From NCBI GenBank assembly GCA_023436495.1, contig JAEZIT010000034.1, positions 1-5,343 of the forward strand: a stretch of 5,343 bases of DNA, in the 5' to 3' direction. Shown here piece by piece: positions 1-5,315 of this stretch. Each line of letters starts with the position of its first letter. Position 1 is the first letter of the stretch. A program made the translations under genes and the position numbers. This DNA is from Acidobacteriota bacterium (GTDB taxonomy: Bacteria; Acidobacteriota; Blastocatellia; Pyrinomonadales; Pyrinomonadaceae). The notes below the pieces were generated by a model that was not told the DNA's origin, made no database searches, and saw only the letters and a program-made list of their open reading frames with translations.

Positions 1-443
1 TCCTGATGCTGCTGTTCGTGATTCAGGCCCAGAATAACGAGGTCGCGGACCGCGGGCGAAACGTCGCCGCTGAGGAATTCCTGCATGCGTTCGTCGACGT
101 ATTTGCGGTAAGCGAAGACCTCGCGAACGGTCGGCCGGCTGAGGTCGCCCCGGCGGTCGCGGCGTACGCGGTCGCCGACGGAATTGTAATAGCTGTTGAA
201 AAGGAAACCGAACTTCTCGTCAAATACGCGATAACCGGGAACGTGGGCGCGCAAGACCATCTCTTCGAAAAACCAGGTCGTATGAGCGATGTTCCATTTA
301 ACAGGCGAAACGTCCGTAACCGGCTGCGGAATATAGTCTTCGGTCTCGAGCGGTTCACAGAGCCCTTCCGTATAGGAGCGGACTTCCGCGTAGAACGTCG
401 GCAGGTCCGATTCGGCGGCCTCAGGGGTTCGCGATGTTTGCAT
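1..443 (-). CDS. egtB: EgtB, ergothioneine biosynthesis sulfoxide synthase, N-terminal part (cut by window edge)
   Basis: EgtB is a cytoplasmic non-haem iron enzyme. It uses O2 to join hercynine (trimethyl-histidine) to the sulfur of gamma-glutamylcysteine or cysteine, the central step of ergothioneine synthesis. The first 147 codons are visible, reading leftwards from the ATG at 443-441. They cover the DinB-like helical domain. Family signatures seen are KWNIAHTTWFFE (49-60), PGYRVF (69-74), LFNSYYNSVGD (81-91), RRGDLSRPT (97-105) and GLNHEQQHQ (139-147). H54, H142 and H146 fit the three iron-ligand histidines of the family, including the HxxxH pair. The C-terminal FGE-sulfatase-like domain, which holds the substrate-binding and catalytic tyrosine regions, lies outside, so the thiol substrate cannot be judged. 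The gene follows the HEAT-repeat gene by 40 nt on the same strand and may be cotranscribed with it. There is no clear Shine-Dalgarno. Open frames overlapping it on other frames lack any family likeness. Family assignment is firm; function assumes an intact remainder. Confidence 0.93.
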   Translation of the reverse strand, partial: MQTSRTPEAAESDLPTFYAEVRSYTEGLCEPLETEDYIPQPVTDVSPVKWNIAHTTWFFEEMVLRAHVPGYRVFDEKFGFLFNSYYNSVGDRVRRDRRGDLSRPTVREVFAYRKYVDERMQEFLSGDVSPAVRDLVILGLNHEQQHQ

Positions 444-444
444 G

Positions 445-458
445 GGTTTAATTAAACC
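445..458. promoter_or_regulatory. perfect 14-bp palindrome just before egtB start
   Basis: GGTTTAATTAAACC is its own reverse complement and ends 1 nt before the egtB start codon. It occupies the place where the ribosome-binding site would be. It could be a dimeric repressor operator or, in RNA, a 5-bp stem with an AAUU loop that affects initiation. Only the symmetry is seen; the role is inferred. Confidence 0.4.
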
Positions 459-487
459 AAAATTCGGGGAAAAGTGGAAGATGTCAA
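459..487 (-). promoter_or_regulatory. possible sigma70-type promoter for egtB
   Basis: On the minus strand a perfect TTGACA (482-487) overlaps the stop codon of the HEAT-repeat gene. It is followed after 17 nt by AATTTT (459-464), a poor -10 box matching TATAAT at only three positions. If real, transcription would start inside the 14-bp palindrome and give egtB its own promoter. The -35 could equally be chance. Confidence 0.25.
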
Positions 488-1431
488 TTGCCGGTCGGCC
501 GTTCGATCCGCAGCAGCGATTCGCGGGCGATCTCGGCCATAAAGGGATCTGGGTTCGCGGCGAAGTTTCTCAATAGAGCGATGACCGTTTTGTCGCCGAG
601 GGCTCCGAGTGCATAAGCGGCCTCGCGACGCGTGTCGGGGGCTTCGGAGCGGTTTGAAAGGACCTTGGCGAGTACATCGACGGCATCGCGGAATGCGGGC
701 GAATCGGCCAGCTCAGCGTTGGCGAGATCAACGTCCTTGAACTTTTCGGGAAGGAAGTTCTGCGGCGTGACGACGCGTGAACTTCCCGAACGTATATGCT
801 GTGCGATCTGGCCGATGGACCGCGCGGCCGATCGGCGTAGGAATTCGCGGTCATCGGACGGCTTTTGTTTAAGAATTGCAATGAGATACGGCACCGCGGC
901 CTGATCGCCGATCATTCCCACAGCGGCTGCGGCGGCCGATCGCACCTCAAGGTCCTTGTCGCGCTGCATCACGCTAAGAAGGCCGTTAACGGCATCGTTG
1001 GCTTCGGCGGCGCCGAGGGAATAAGCGGCTTCTTTGCGAACGAATGGCGCGCGGTCGTCGAGTAGGGGAATCAGGGCGCGTGCGGCATCGGGCGGCGGAA
1101 GAAAGACGACGGATGACGCGGCGGTCGCGCGGACGATATCGGAACTATCCGTAAGTGCGGTAACGGCGATGCGTGAAGCGGCTTCGCTGCGAAGGTTACG
1201 GAGTTGAAACAACGCCTCGCGTTTTTGTTCGACGTCTCCGTTGCGAAGCCTGTCGGCGTACACGGACAGATCTTGGGCAGAAGCTGTGACGATAGATATG
1301 AATAGAATAAAGGCGGCATGCACGGCGTTGCCGCGAATGAACGCGATGAGCGATGTCGTTAATGATGGGCCGCGATCGTGATCAGACACTACATCGATCT
1401 CTGAACTGCCTGGCGACGCAGGCGTTCCCAT
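484..1431 (-). CDS. exported HEAT-repeat protein
   Basis: A 315-residue protein made mostly of HEAT/PBS-lyase-like helical repeats, which generally act as protein-binding scaffolds; no catalytic site is visible. Clear repeat units contain VRKEAAYSLGAAEANDAV (131-148), EVRSAAAAAVGMIGDQAAVP (162-181) and TRREAAYALGALGDKTVIAL (267-286), with weaker units near 66-115 and 295-311. The segment 188-250 is less regular. Near the N-terminus a hydrophobic stretch (VHAAFILFISIVTASA, 37-52) after an Arg and before QDLSVYAD looks like a signal peptide with an ASA cleavage site, so the protein is probably periplasmic or secreted. The start is uncertain. The ATG at 1431 gives a long n-region and overlaps the upstream gene by 43 nt. 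A GTG at 1389-1387 shares one base with the upstream TAG stop, suggests translational coupling, and gives a better signal peptide (301 aa). It sits between a small unknown gene and egtB on the same strand. Its partner is unknown. Confidence 0.85.
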   Translation of the reverse strand: MGTPASPGSSEIDVVSDHDRGPSLTTSLIAFIRGNAVHAAFILFISIVTASAQDLSVYADRLRNGDVEQKREALFQLRNLRSEAASRIAVTALTDSSDIVRATAASSVVFLPPPDAARALIPLLDDRAPFVRKEAAYSLGAAEANDAVNGLLSVMQRDKDLEVRSAAAAAVGMIGDQAAVPYLIAILKQKPSDDREFLRRSAARSIGQIAQHIRSGSSRVVTPQNFLPEKFKDVDLANAELADSPAFRDAVDVLAKVLSNRSEAPDTRREAAYALGALGDKTVIALLRNFAANPDPFMAEIARESLLRIERPTGN

Positions 1432-1625
1432 TCCGTTACCTGGCGCGCCCGGATATTCTCATACGAATCGGAAAGCGAAACAATGAGTTCGTCGTTAATG
1501 GATTCTTTTGATTGAGAACTGCGGGTGGAGATGAGTTCGGAGATATATGAAAGGACCGCTAAAGTGTCGTTATCGTTAAGCTTATCAATTTCGCGCGTGA
1601 TGCTTGTATTGGTTCGGTTGGCCAT
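1389..1625 (-). CDS. small hypothetical protein, 78 aa
   Basis: I do not recognise a family with confidence. The product is hydrophilic and probably all helical. An N-terminal helix (ITREIDKLNDNDTLAVLSYI, 9-28) is followed by a Ser/Gln-rich linker (34-42) and a charged amphipathic C-terminal segment (about 45-75, with ENIRARQVTEWERLRRQ). There is no signal peptide or membrane segment, so it should be cytoplasmic. The N-terminal helix is faintly like short antitoxin-type proteins with an 'IxxLPxxxxxEVLxFIxxL' pattern, but no toxin gene is adjacent, so that reading is weak. The start is well supported: ATG at 1625 is preceded by AGGAGGT with 5-nt spacing. Its stop overlaps a possible GTG start of the HEAT-repeat gene, so it is probably the first gene of that transcript. 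Confidence 0.72.
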   Translation of the reverse strand: MANRTNTSITREIDKLNDNDTLAVLSYISELISTRSSQSKESINDELIVSLSDSYENIRARQVTEWERLRRQAVQRSM

Positions 1626-1630
1626 CTCTT

Positions 1631-1637
1631 ACCTCCT
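1631..1637 (-). promoter_or_regulatory. strong Shine-Dalgarno of the 78-aa gene
   Basis: AGGAGGT on the minus strand lies 5 nt before the ATG at 1625. It is the best ribosome-binding site in the window and fixes the start of this small gene, supporting it as really translated. Confidence 0.85.
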
Positions 1638-1755
1638 GTTTCCGAGGCAGACAGTCAAACCGCAACTCAAAATTTCAAGTTATGACCGCCTGCGAGTATG
1701 TCTTTCTCATCATCAAGATTTTAGTGTCGTATTACTCCCTACAAAACGTCTAATC

Positions 1756-1783
1756 AGAATAGCATATTTCGCGGTGAAGGCAA
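1756..1783 (-). promoter_or_regulatory. possible extended -10 promoter for the minus-strand gene cluster
   Basis: On the minus strand TTGCCT (1778-1783) is followed after 16 nt by TATTCT (1756-1761), preceded by TGC as in an extended -10 element. This would give a leader of about 120 nt before the 78-aa gene. A second candidate -10, TAAAAT, lies at 1718-1723 with a poor -35. The whole 1626-1818 gap between the divergent genes has no convincing gene and must hold promoters for both sides; no good plus-strand promoter was recognised. Confidence 0.35.
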
Positions 1784-1818
1784 AAGAAATTGTTGTCGAT
1801 GTATGAGAAGATGTCGCC

Positions 1819-2043
1819 ATGGCCGACGGAAATAAAGGACATAAATGGCGCGGTGCGGTTGGCGGAGGCGTTATCGGCGGGATCGTTGGAATCGCGGGGT
1901 TATTCGGTATCGTGGGCATCATAGACACGGATTCGTTTATGATCGCCGATCCCGCGATGGTTGTATATTTGGTAGGGATCGTAGTCTTGGCAGCTATCGC
2001 CGGCGCAGTTTTGGGATACGCGCTGACGGGCAGCGGCCGCTGA
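1819..2043 (+). CDS. small two-helix membrane protein, 74 aa
   Basis: Family not recognised. The sequence predicts two membrane-spanning helices: about 13-35 (glycine-rich, GAVGGGVIGG onward) and about 47-68 (MVVYLVGIVVLAAIAGAVLG). The short N-terminal tail carries K6, H8, K9 and R11, and the loop between the helices carries D36, D38 and D44. By the positive-inside rule both ends should be cytoplasmic and the loop periplasmic. In the first helix glycines fall at every third residue from 21 to 33, a tight-packing pattern resembling glycine zippers and suggesting self-association. The ATG at 1819 is preceded by GAGAAG with 8 nt spacing, a modest ribosome-binding site. It diverges from the minus-strand cluster and lies 237 nt before leuS, so it is probably a separate transcript. 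A chance ORF is possible but unlikely, given the clean two-helix hydrophobicity and charge layout. Confidence 0.72.
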   Translation: MADGNKGHKWRGAVGGGVIGGIVGIAGLFGIVGIIDTDSFMIADPAMVVYLVGIVVLAAIAGAVLGYALTGSGR

Positions 2044-2119
2044 TTTTCCTTGCAAATCGACCGGAACATAAATAAAATGGGCGTATGTCGGCACTTCTAC
2101 AAGCTCTCGCCCTTAGATA

Positions 2120-2154
2120 GCCACCCGTTGAAGCCCAACTTCGGCGTGCGTGGC
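2120..2154 (+). other. predicted imperfect stem-loop upstream of leuS
   Basis: Outer stem GCCAC (2120-2124) pairs with GTGGC (2150-2154). After an asymmetric internal loop (CC / GTGC), GTTGAAG (2127-2133) pairs with CTTCGGC (2139-2145) around a CCCAA loop, using two G-U pairs. It is not followed by a T-run, so it is not an obvious terminator for the upstream 74-aa gene. Role unknown. Confidence 0.35.
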
Positions 2155-2190
2155 GTGATCCAAATTCCCTAGAATCAAAGACTTTGCCGT

Positions 2191-2227
2191 GTAAGTGGAT
2201 AGAAACCCATTTATCCGTTAAACTTAC
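2191..2227 (+). other. predicted bulged stem-loop in leuS leader
   Basis: GTAAGT (2191-2196) pairs with ACTTAC (2222-2227) and GGATA (2197-2201) with TATCC (2212-2216), leaving a 5-nt bulge (2217-2221) on the 3' side only and a 10-nt loop. Eleven Watson-Crick pairs interrupted by one bulge suggest a real RNA element or a protein site in the leuS 5' UTR. No poly-T follows. Confidence 0.4.
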
Positions 2228-2280
2228 TGTTTCATTTTGCAGAGGTTTCGGGAACCGGGGCCTTACGAGCGTGTAAACGT

Positions 2281-4923
2281 ATGGACGAGAAGTATTTTGC
2301 TAAGAAGATAGAAGACAAGTGGCAGCAGAAATGGCGCGAGAGCCGGGCCTTTGAGGCGGAGAGGGACGACACCCGCCCGAAGTTTTACCAATTGGAGATG
2401 CTGCCGTATCCGTCGGGGAACCTTCATATGGGCCACGTGCGGAATTATTCGGTCGGCGATGCGATCGCGTGGTACAAGCGGCTGAAGGGTTTCAACGTTC
2501 TTCATCCGATCGGCTGGGACTCATTTGGCCAGCCGGCCGAGGACGCGGCTGTAAAACGCGGGGTAAACCCGCGGGGCTGGACCGAAGACAATATCAGCGT
2601 GATGCGCGGCCAGTTAGAGCGGCTTGGCATCGGCTATGACTGGCGTCGGCAGATGGCAGCGCACAGGCCTGAATACTACAAGTGGGACCAGTGGTTCTTC
2701 CTGAAAATGTACGAGATGGGGCTGGCGTACAAGAAGCTGACCCAGGTCAATTGGTGCGAGACGGACCAGGCCACGCTTTCGAACGAGCAGGCAAGCGGCG
2801 GGATCTGCTGGCGGTGCGGAAATCCGGTGACGAAGAAGGACCTGGAACAATGGTTCCTGAAAACGACGGCGTATTCGGACCAATTGCTTGACGATATGGT
2901 TGAGATCGAGTCGGGATGGCCGGACCACGTTTTGAAGCGGCAGCGCGATTGGATCGGGCGTTCGAAGGGCGCATTCGTGGAATTCGCGATCATCGATGAG
3001 GACGGCAAGAATGATCCGCATGGAAAGATAAGGGTGTTTACGACGAGGATCGATACCATTTACGGCGCGAACGCTGTGGTGGTTGCCGCCGAACATCCGA
3101 TCATCGTCGAGCATTTATCGAGATTCCCGAACGAGGTCCTGGAAAAGATCCAGCAAATAAGGGCCGAGAAGCTGAACCCGACGGACCACGAGACCGAGGC
3201 CGCGAAGGACGGCATCGATACCGGATTGCGCGCCGTTAACCCGTTCAGCGGAGAGAAGTTGCCGGTTTGGGTCGGGAATTACGTGATGATGGAATACGGC
3301 ACGGGCGCAGTGATGAGCGTGCCGGCGCACGACGAGCGCGATTTCGAATTCGCCCGGAAATTCGGGCTTCCGGTGCGTCAGGTGATCTCGGAACCGAATC
3401 TGGTGCACGAACATCACACGATGCAGGCGCTTGCTCTGGAAGAACCATTGACGGCATACGGCGTTTTGGTGCATTCGGATGATTGGAACGGCAAGACGAG
3501 CGAGGCCGCTATGGAGGAGATGACGGCGTACGCGGTAAAGCACGGGTTTGGAGAAGCGGCGACAACGTACAGGCTTCGCGATTGGGGAATATCGCGGCAG
3601 CGTTTCTGGGGCGCGCCGATCCCGATGATCTATTGCGAAGAATGCGGCATCGTTCCCGAAAAATTTGAGAACCTGCCCGTGGAACTGCCTGAGACGGCAC
3701 CGTTTACGGGCACGGGCGAATCGCCGCTGGCGAAGGTGCCGGAGTTTTACGAGACGTCATGCCCAAAATGCGGCGGTGCGGCGCGGCGGGAGACGGACAC
3801 GATGGACACGTTCGTTGATTCGTCGTGGTATTTCTTCAGATACCTGGACCCTGCAAACACGGAAGTGCCGTTCTCTCAAGAAGCTGCGGCGTACTGGACG
3901 CCTGTTGACCAATACATAGGCGGCGACGATCACGCCGTGATGCACCTGATATACACGCGGTTCTGGACGAAAGTGATGCGGGACATGGGGCTGGTAAAAT
4001 TCAACGAACCCGCAACCCGTTTGCTCACACAAGGTATGGTCGTCGGCGAGACATTTTTCGACGACGAATCGGGTAAGCGTAAATATTATCCCGCAGCCGA
4101 AGTGACGGTGACGCGCGATGAGAAGGGCAAGATTACGGGTGCATCGACGAAGGACGGCAGATCGCTGAAACACGCGATCGAGCGAATGTCCAAATCGAAG
4201 GGCAACGGCGTGGACCCCGACGAAATGGTCGAGATCTACGGTGCGGACGCGGCCCGGCTGTTCATTTTGTTCGCGGCGCCGGTCGATAACGAGCTTGTCT
4301 GGAACGAGGCGGGCATCGAAGGCGCCGTGCGATTTCTGCAGCGTGTTTGGCGGTTCGTTTGGAAGTGGCAGGACGCCTTTGGAAAGGCGACAGAGGGCGA
4401 GCCGACGGACGCTTCGCGAAAGCTGCGCCAGAAGACGCACCAGACGATCAAGCGGATCGGCGACAGCTTTGATTCGCTTCAATTCAACACGCCGGTCGCG
4501 GCGTTGATGGAACTGTCGAACGCTCTGTACGATGCCAAGCTCGAGCCGGAGACGGCTTCGGGCGACGAAATCGCGGCCGTAAATGAAGCAGTCACAAGCC
4601 TTGTGCTGATGCTAACGCCGTTCGCGCCGCATACGGCTGAAGAGCTTTATTCCGTGGTCAAAGGCACCGACGCCGGCATGATCGCGAGCGGGGCGCGCTT
4701 TCCGGAATATAACGAAGAACTTGCGAAGGCGGACGAGATCGAGATCGCCGTGCAGGTGAACGGAAAGCTGCGCAGCCGGGTATTTGCGGCGCCGGGGGCA
4801 CCGCGCGAAATGGTCGAGAAACTCGCGATGGCCGATGAGAAGGTCATCGAACACACAAACGGCAAAAACGTCGTGAAGGTCATCGTCGTTCCCGACCGGC
4901 TGGTCAACATCGTCGTCAAATGA
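2281..4923 (+). CDS. leuS: leucyl-tRNA synthetase (LeuRS), complete
   Basis: A cytoplasmic class Ia synthetase that attaches leucine to tRNA-Leu using ATP and clears mischarged tRNA. At 880 aa it is a usual bacterial length. In order: HMGH at 49-52 (HIGH signature) in the Rossmann fold; a zinc-type module with C159, C176 and C179; the CP1 editing domain with TTRIDT (254-259) and VPAHDERD (347-354), whose D351 fits the conserved editing aspartate; WGISRQRFWG (435-444); a four-cysteine zinc module (C452, C455, C494, C497); DSSWYFFRY (513-521); a leucine-specific insertion (about 588-632); RMSKS (635-639, KMSKS signature); an anticodon-binding helical domain (about 680-800); and a C-terminal tRNA-elbow domain (about 818-880). 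The first Lys of KMSKS is Arg, and the usual Pro of the editing TTRPDT is Ile. The ATG at 2281 is the only in-frame ATG, GTG or TTG after the stop at 2200-2202, although its Shine-Dalgarno is weak. It appears monocistronic, with a terminator downstream. Confidence 0.98.
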   Translation: MDEKYFAKKIEDKWQQKWRESRAFEAERDDTRPKFYQLEMLPYPSGNLHMGHVRNYSVGDAIAWYKRLKGFNVLHPIGWDSFGQPAEDAAVKRGVNPRGWTEDNISVMRGQLERLGIGYDWRRQMAAHRPEYYKWDQWFFLKMYEMGLAYKKLTQVNWCETDQATLSNEQASGGICWRCGNPVTKKDLEQWFLKTTAYSDQLLDDMVEIESGWPDHVLKRQRDWIGRSKGAFVEFAIIDEDGKNDPHGKIRVFTTRIDTIYGANAVVVAAEHPIIVEHLSRFPNEVLEKIQQIRAEKLNPTDHETEAAKDGIDTGLRAVNPFSGEKLPVWVGNYVMMEYGTGAVMSVPAHDERDFEFARKFGLPVRQVISEPNLVHEHHTMQALALEEPLTAYGVLVHSDDWNGKTSEAAMEEMTAYAVKHGFGEAATTYRLRDWGISRQRFWGAPIPMIYCEECGIVPEKFENLPVELPETAPFTGTGESPLAKVPEFYETSCPKCGGAARRETDTMDTFVDSSWYFFRYLDPANTEVPFSQEAAAYWTPVDQYIGGDDHAVMHLIYTRFWTKVMRDMGLVKFNEPATRLLTQGMVVGETFFDDESGKRKYYPAAEVTVTRDEKGKITGASTKDGRSLKHAIERMSKSKGNGVDPDEMVEIYGADAARLFILFAAPVDNELVWNEAGIEGAVRFLQRVWRFVWKWQDAFGKATEGEPTDASRKLRQKTHQTIKRIGDSFDSLQFNTPVAALMELSNALYDAKLEPETASGDEIAAVNEAVTSLVLMLTPFAPHTAEELYSVVKGTDAGMIASGARFPEYNEELAKADEIEIAVQVNGKLRSRVFAAPGAPREMVEKLAMADEKVIEHTNGKNVVKVIVVPDRLVNIVVK

Positions 4924-4944
4924 TCTTTGGCCGCGGTCTCCCGA

Positions 4945-4958
4945 AAGCGGTGACGCTT
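4945..4958 (+). other. small GNRA-type hairpin after leuS
   Basis: AAGCG (4945-4949) and CGCTT (4954-4958) enclose GTGA, a GNRA tetraloop in RNA. It lies 21 nt after the leuS stop with no T-run, so it is not a terminator by itself. It may only help fold or protect the 3' UTR; chance is possible. Confidence 0.25.
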
Positions 4959-5027
4959 CTCCCAATTGGCGGCGTGCTCTCGCCCGCTTAGCGGCGCGTG
5001 AACGGCCGGTTAGTGACATTTGTGACG

Positions 5028-5077
5028 AAAACCCGGGAAGTTTTGCGGTAGTTCTGCCGCGAAACGCCCGGGTTTTT
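5028..5077 (+). terminator. Rho-independent terminator of leuS (long two-part stem)
   Basis: AAAACCCGGG (5028-5037) pairs with CCCGGGTTTT (5067-5076). Inside it, after a small internal loop, GTTTTGCGGTA (5040-5050) pairs with TGCCGCGAAAC (5055-5065, two G-U pairs) around a GTTC loop. Five T's follow the stem (5073-5077). It lies about 105 nt after the leuS stop. The four A's on the 5' side could also let it end transcripts from the opposite strand. Confidence 0.85.
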
Positions 5078-5079
5078 CC

Positions 5080-5106
5080 ATAAAAATCATAAAAATCATA
5101 AATATC
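5080..5106 (+). repeat. 9-nt tandem repeat, three units
   Basis: ATAAAAATC (5080-5088) is repeated exactly (5089-5097) and then as ATAAATATC (5098-5106). It lies directly after the terminator T-run. It is AT-rich, non-coding and sharply different from the neighbouring GC-rich sequence. Confidence 0.8.
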
Positions 5107-5192
5107 GTTAAAGTTGCCCTGTTTCGTAAAAAGCGCTATTCCGGGTTTTGGAGAGGTGTGGTTTGATGGTGGTCGCGGGATGTTTACCGCAG

Positions 5193-5248
5193 AGGAGAGT
5201 GGGGGAGTAAGGGAGTGATGGAGTGAGGGAGTTGGGGAGTTGGGGAGA
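5193..5248 (+). repeat. degenerate 8-nt tandem repeat, seven units
   Basis: Read in steps of eight from 5193 the units are aggagagt, gggggagt, aagggagt, gatggagt, gagggagt, tggggagt and tggggaga. The consensus is NNGGGAGT: the last five or six bases are kept and the first two vary. The strand is nearly pure purine plus T and contains no C. No protein reading is convincing. Such octamer arrays are probably made by replication slippage or repeat turnover. Confidence 0.85.
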
Positions 5249-5278
5249 AAATGGAGCATGGTTAGCTGGGATTTATGA

Positions 5279-5302
5279 GTTGCCCCGAGCTTTAGCTCGG
5301 GG
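5279..5302 (+). repeat. REP-like hairpin 1
   Basis: A perfect 8-bp stem, CCCCGAGC (5283-5290) with GCTCGGGG (5295-5302), closes on a TTTA loop. It is directly preceded by GTTG (5279-5282). Short GC-rich palindromes with a fixed preceding tetranucleotide are typical of REP elements mobilised by REP-associated tyrosine transposases; no such transposase is in the window. No T-run follows, so it is not a standard terminator. Confidence 0.7.
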
Positions 5303-5315
5303 ATAAAGCATCAAT

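Larger units (their letters stand above)
2044..2280 (+). other. non-coding region and leader before leuS
   Basis: No credible gene lies in these 237 nt. They contain three predicted stem-loops (2120-2154, 2191-2227 and 2244-2256) and a TAGAAT hexamer at 2170-2175 that could be a -10 box, although no good -35 lies 16-18 nt upstream. No Shine-Dalgarno is evident near the leuS ATG. No complete known riboswitch or T-box was recognised. Confidence 0.5.

Noticed and set aside
6..455. 149-codon plus-strand open frame
   Set aside because: It is antisense to egtB, whose minus-strand frame carries clear family motifs; the plus-strand translation resembles nothing.
1722..1734. T7-promoter-like TAATACGAC followed by ACTA on the minus strand
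   Set aside because: Two bases of the phage consensus are missing and there is no phage gene nearby; best seen as chance.
2031..2042. CAGCGGCCGCTG palindrome at the end of the 74-aa gene as its terminator
   Set aside because: A hairpin would have only a 4-bp stem with a GGCC loop, and the following ATTTTCCTT is a weak T-run.
2251..2257. GGAACCG resembling the T-box GGNACCG core as a T-box riboswitch
   Set aside because: Only seven bases match; the AGGGT half, a stem I with specifier loop and a terminator or sequestrator pair were not found. Kept only as a remark on the leader.
3757..4482. 241-codon minus-strand open frame inside leuS
   Set aside because: Shadow of a GC-rich gene with strong codon bias; no start signal or domain.
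5013..5026. GTGAC-ATTT-GTGAC as a CRP/FNR or LexA-type site
   Set aside because: The halves are direct, not inverted, and lie in a 3' UTR just before the terminator.
4612..5259. 215-codon minus-strand open frame across the leuS 3' end
   Set aside because: It reads through the terminator, the 9-mer and octamer repeats, and antisense leuS; its start lies in repeats and its composition is not protein-like.
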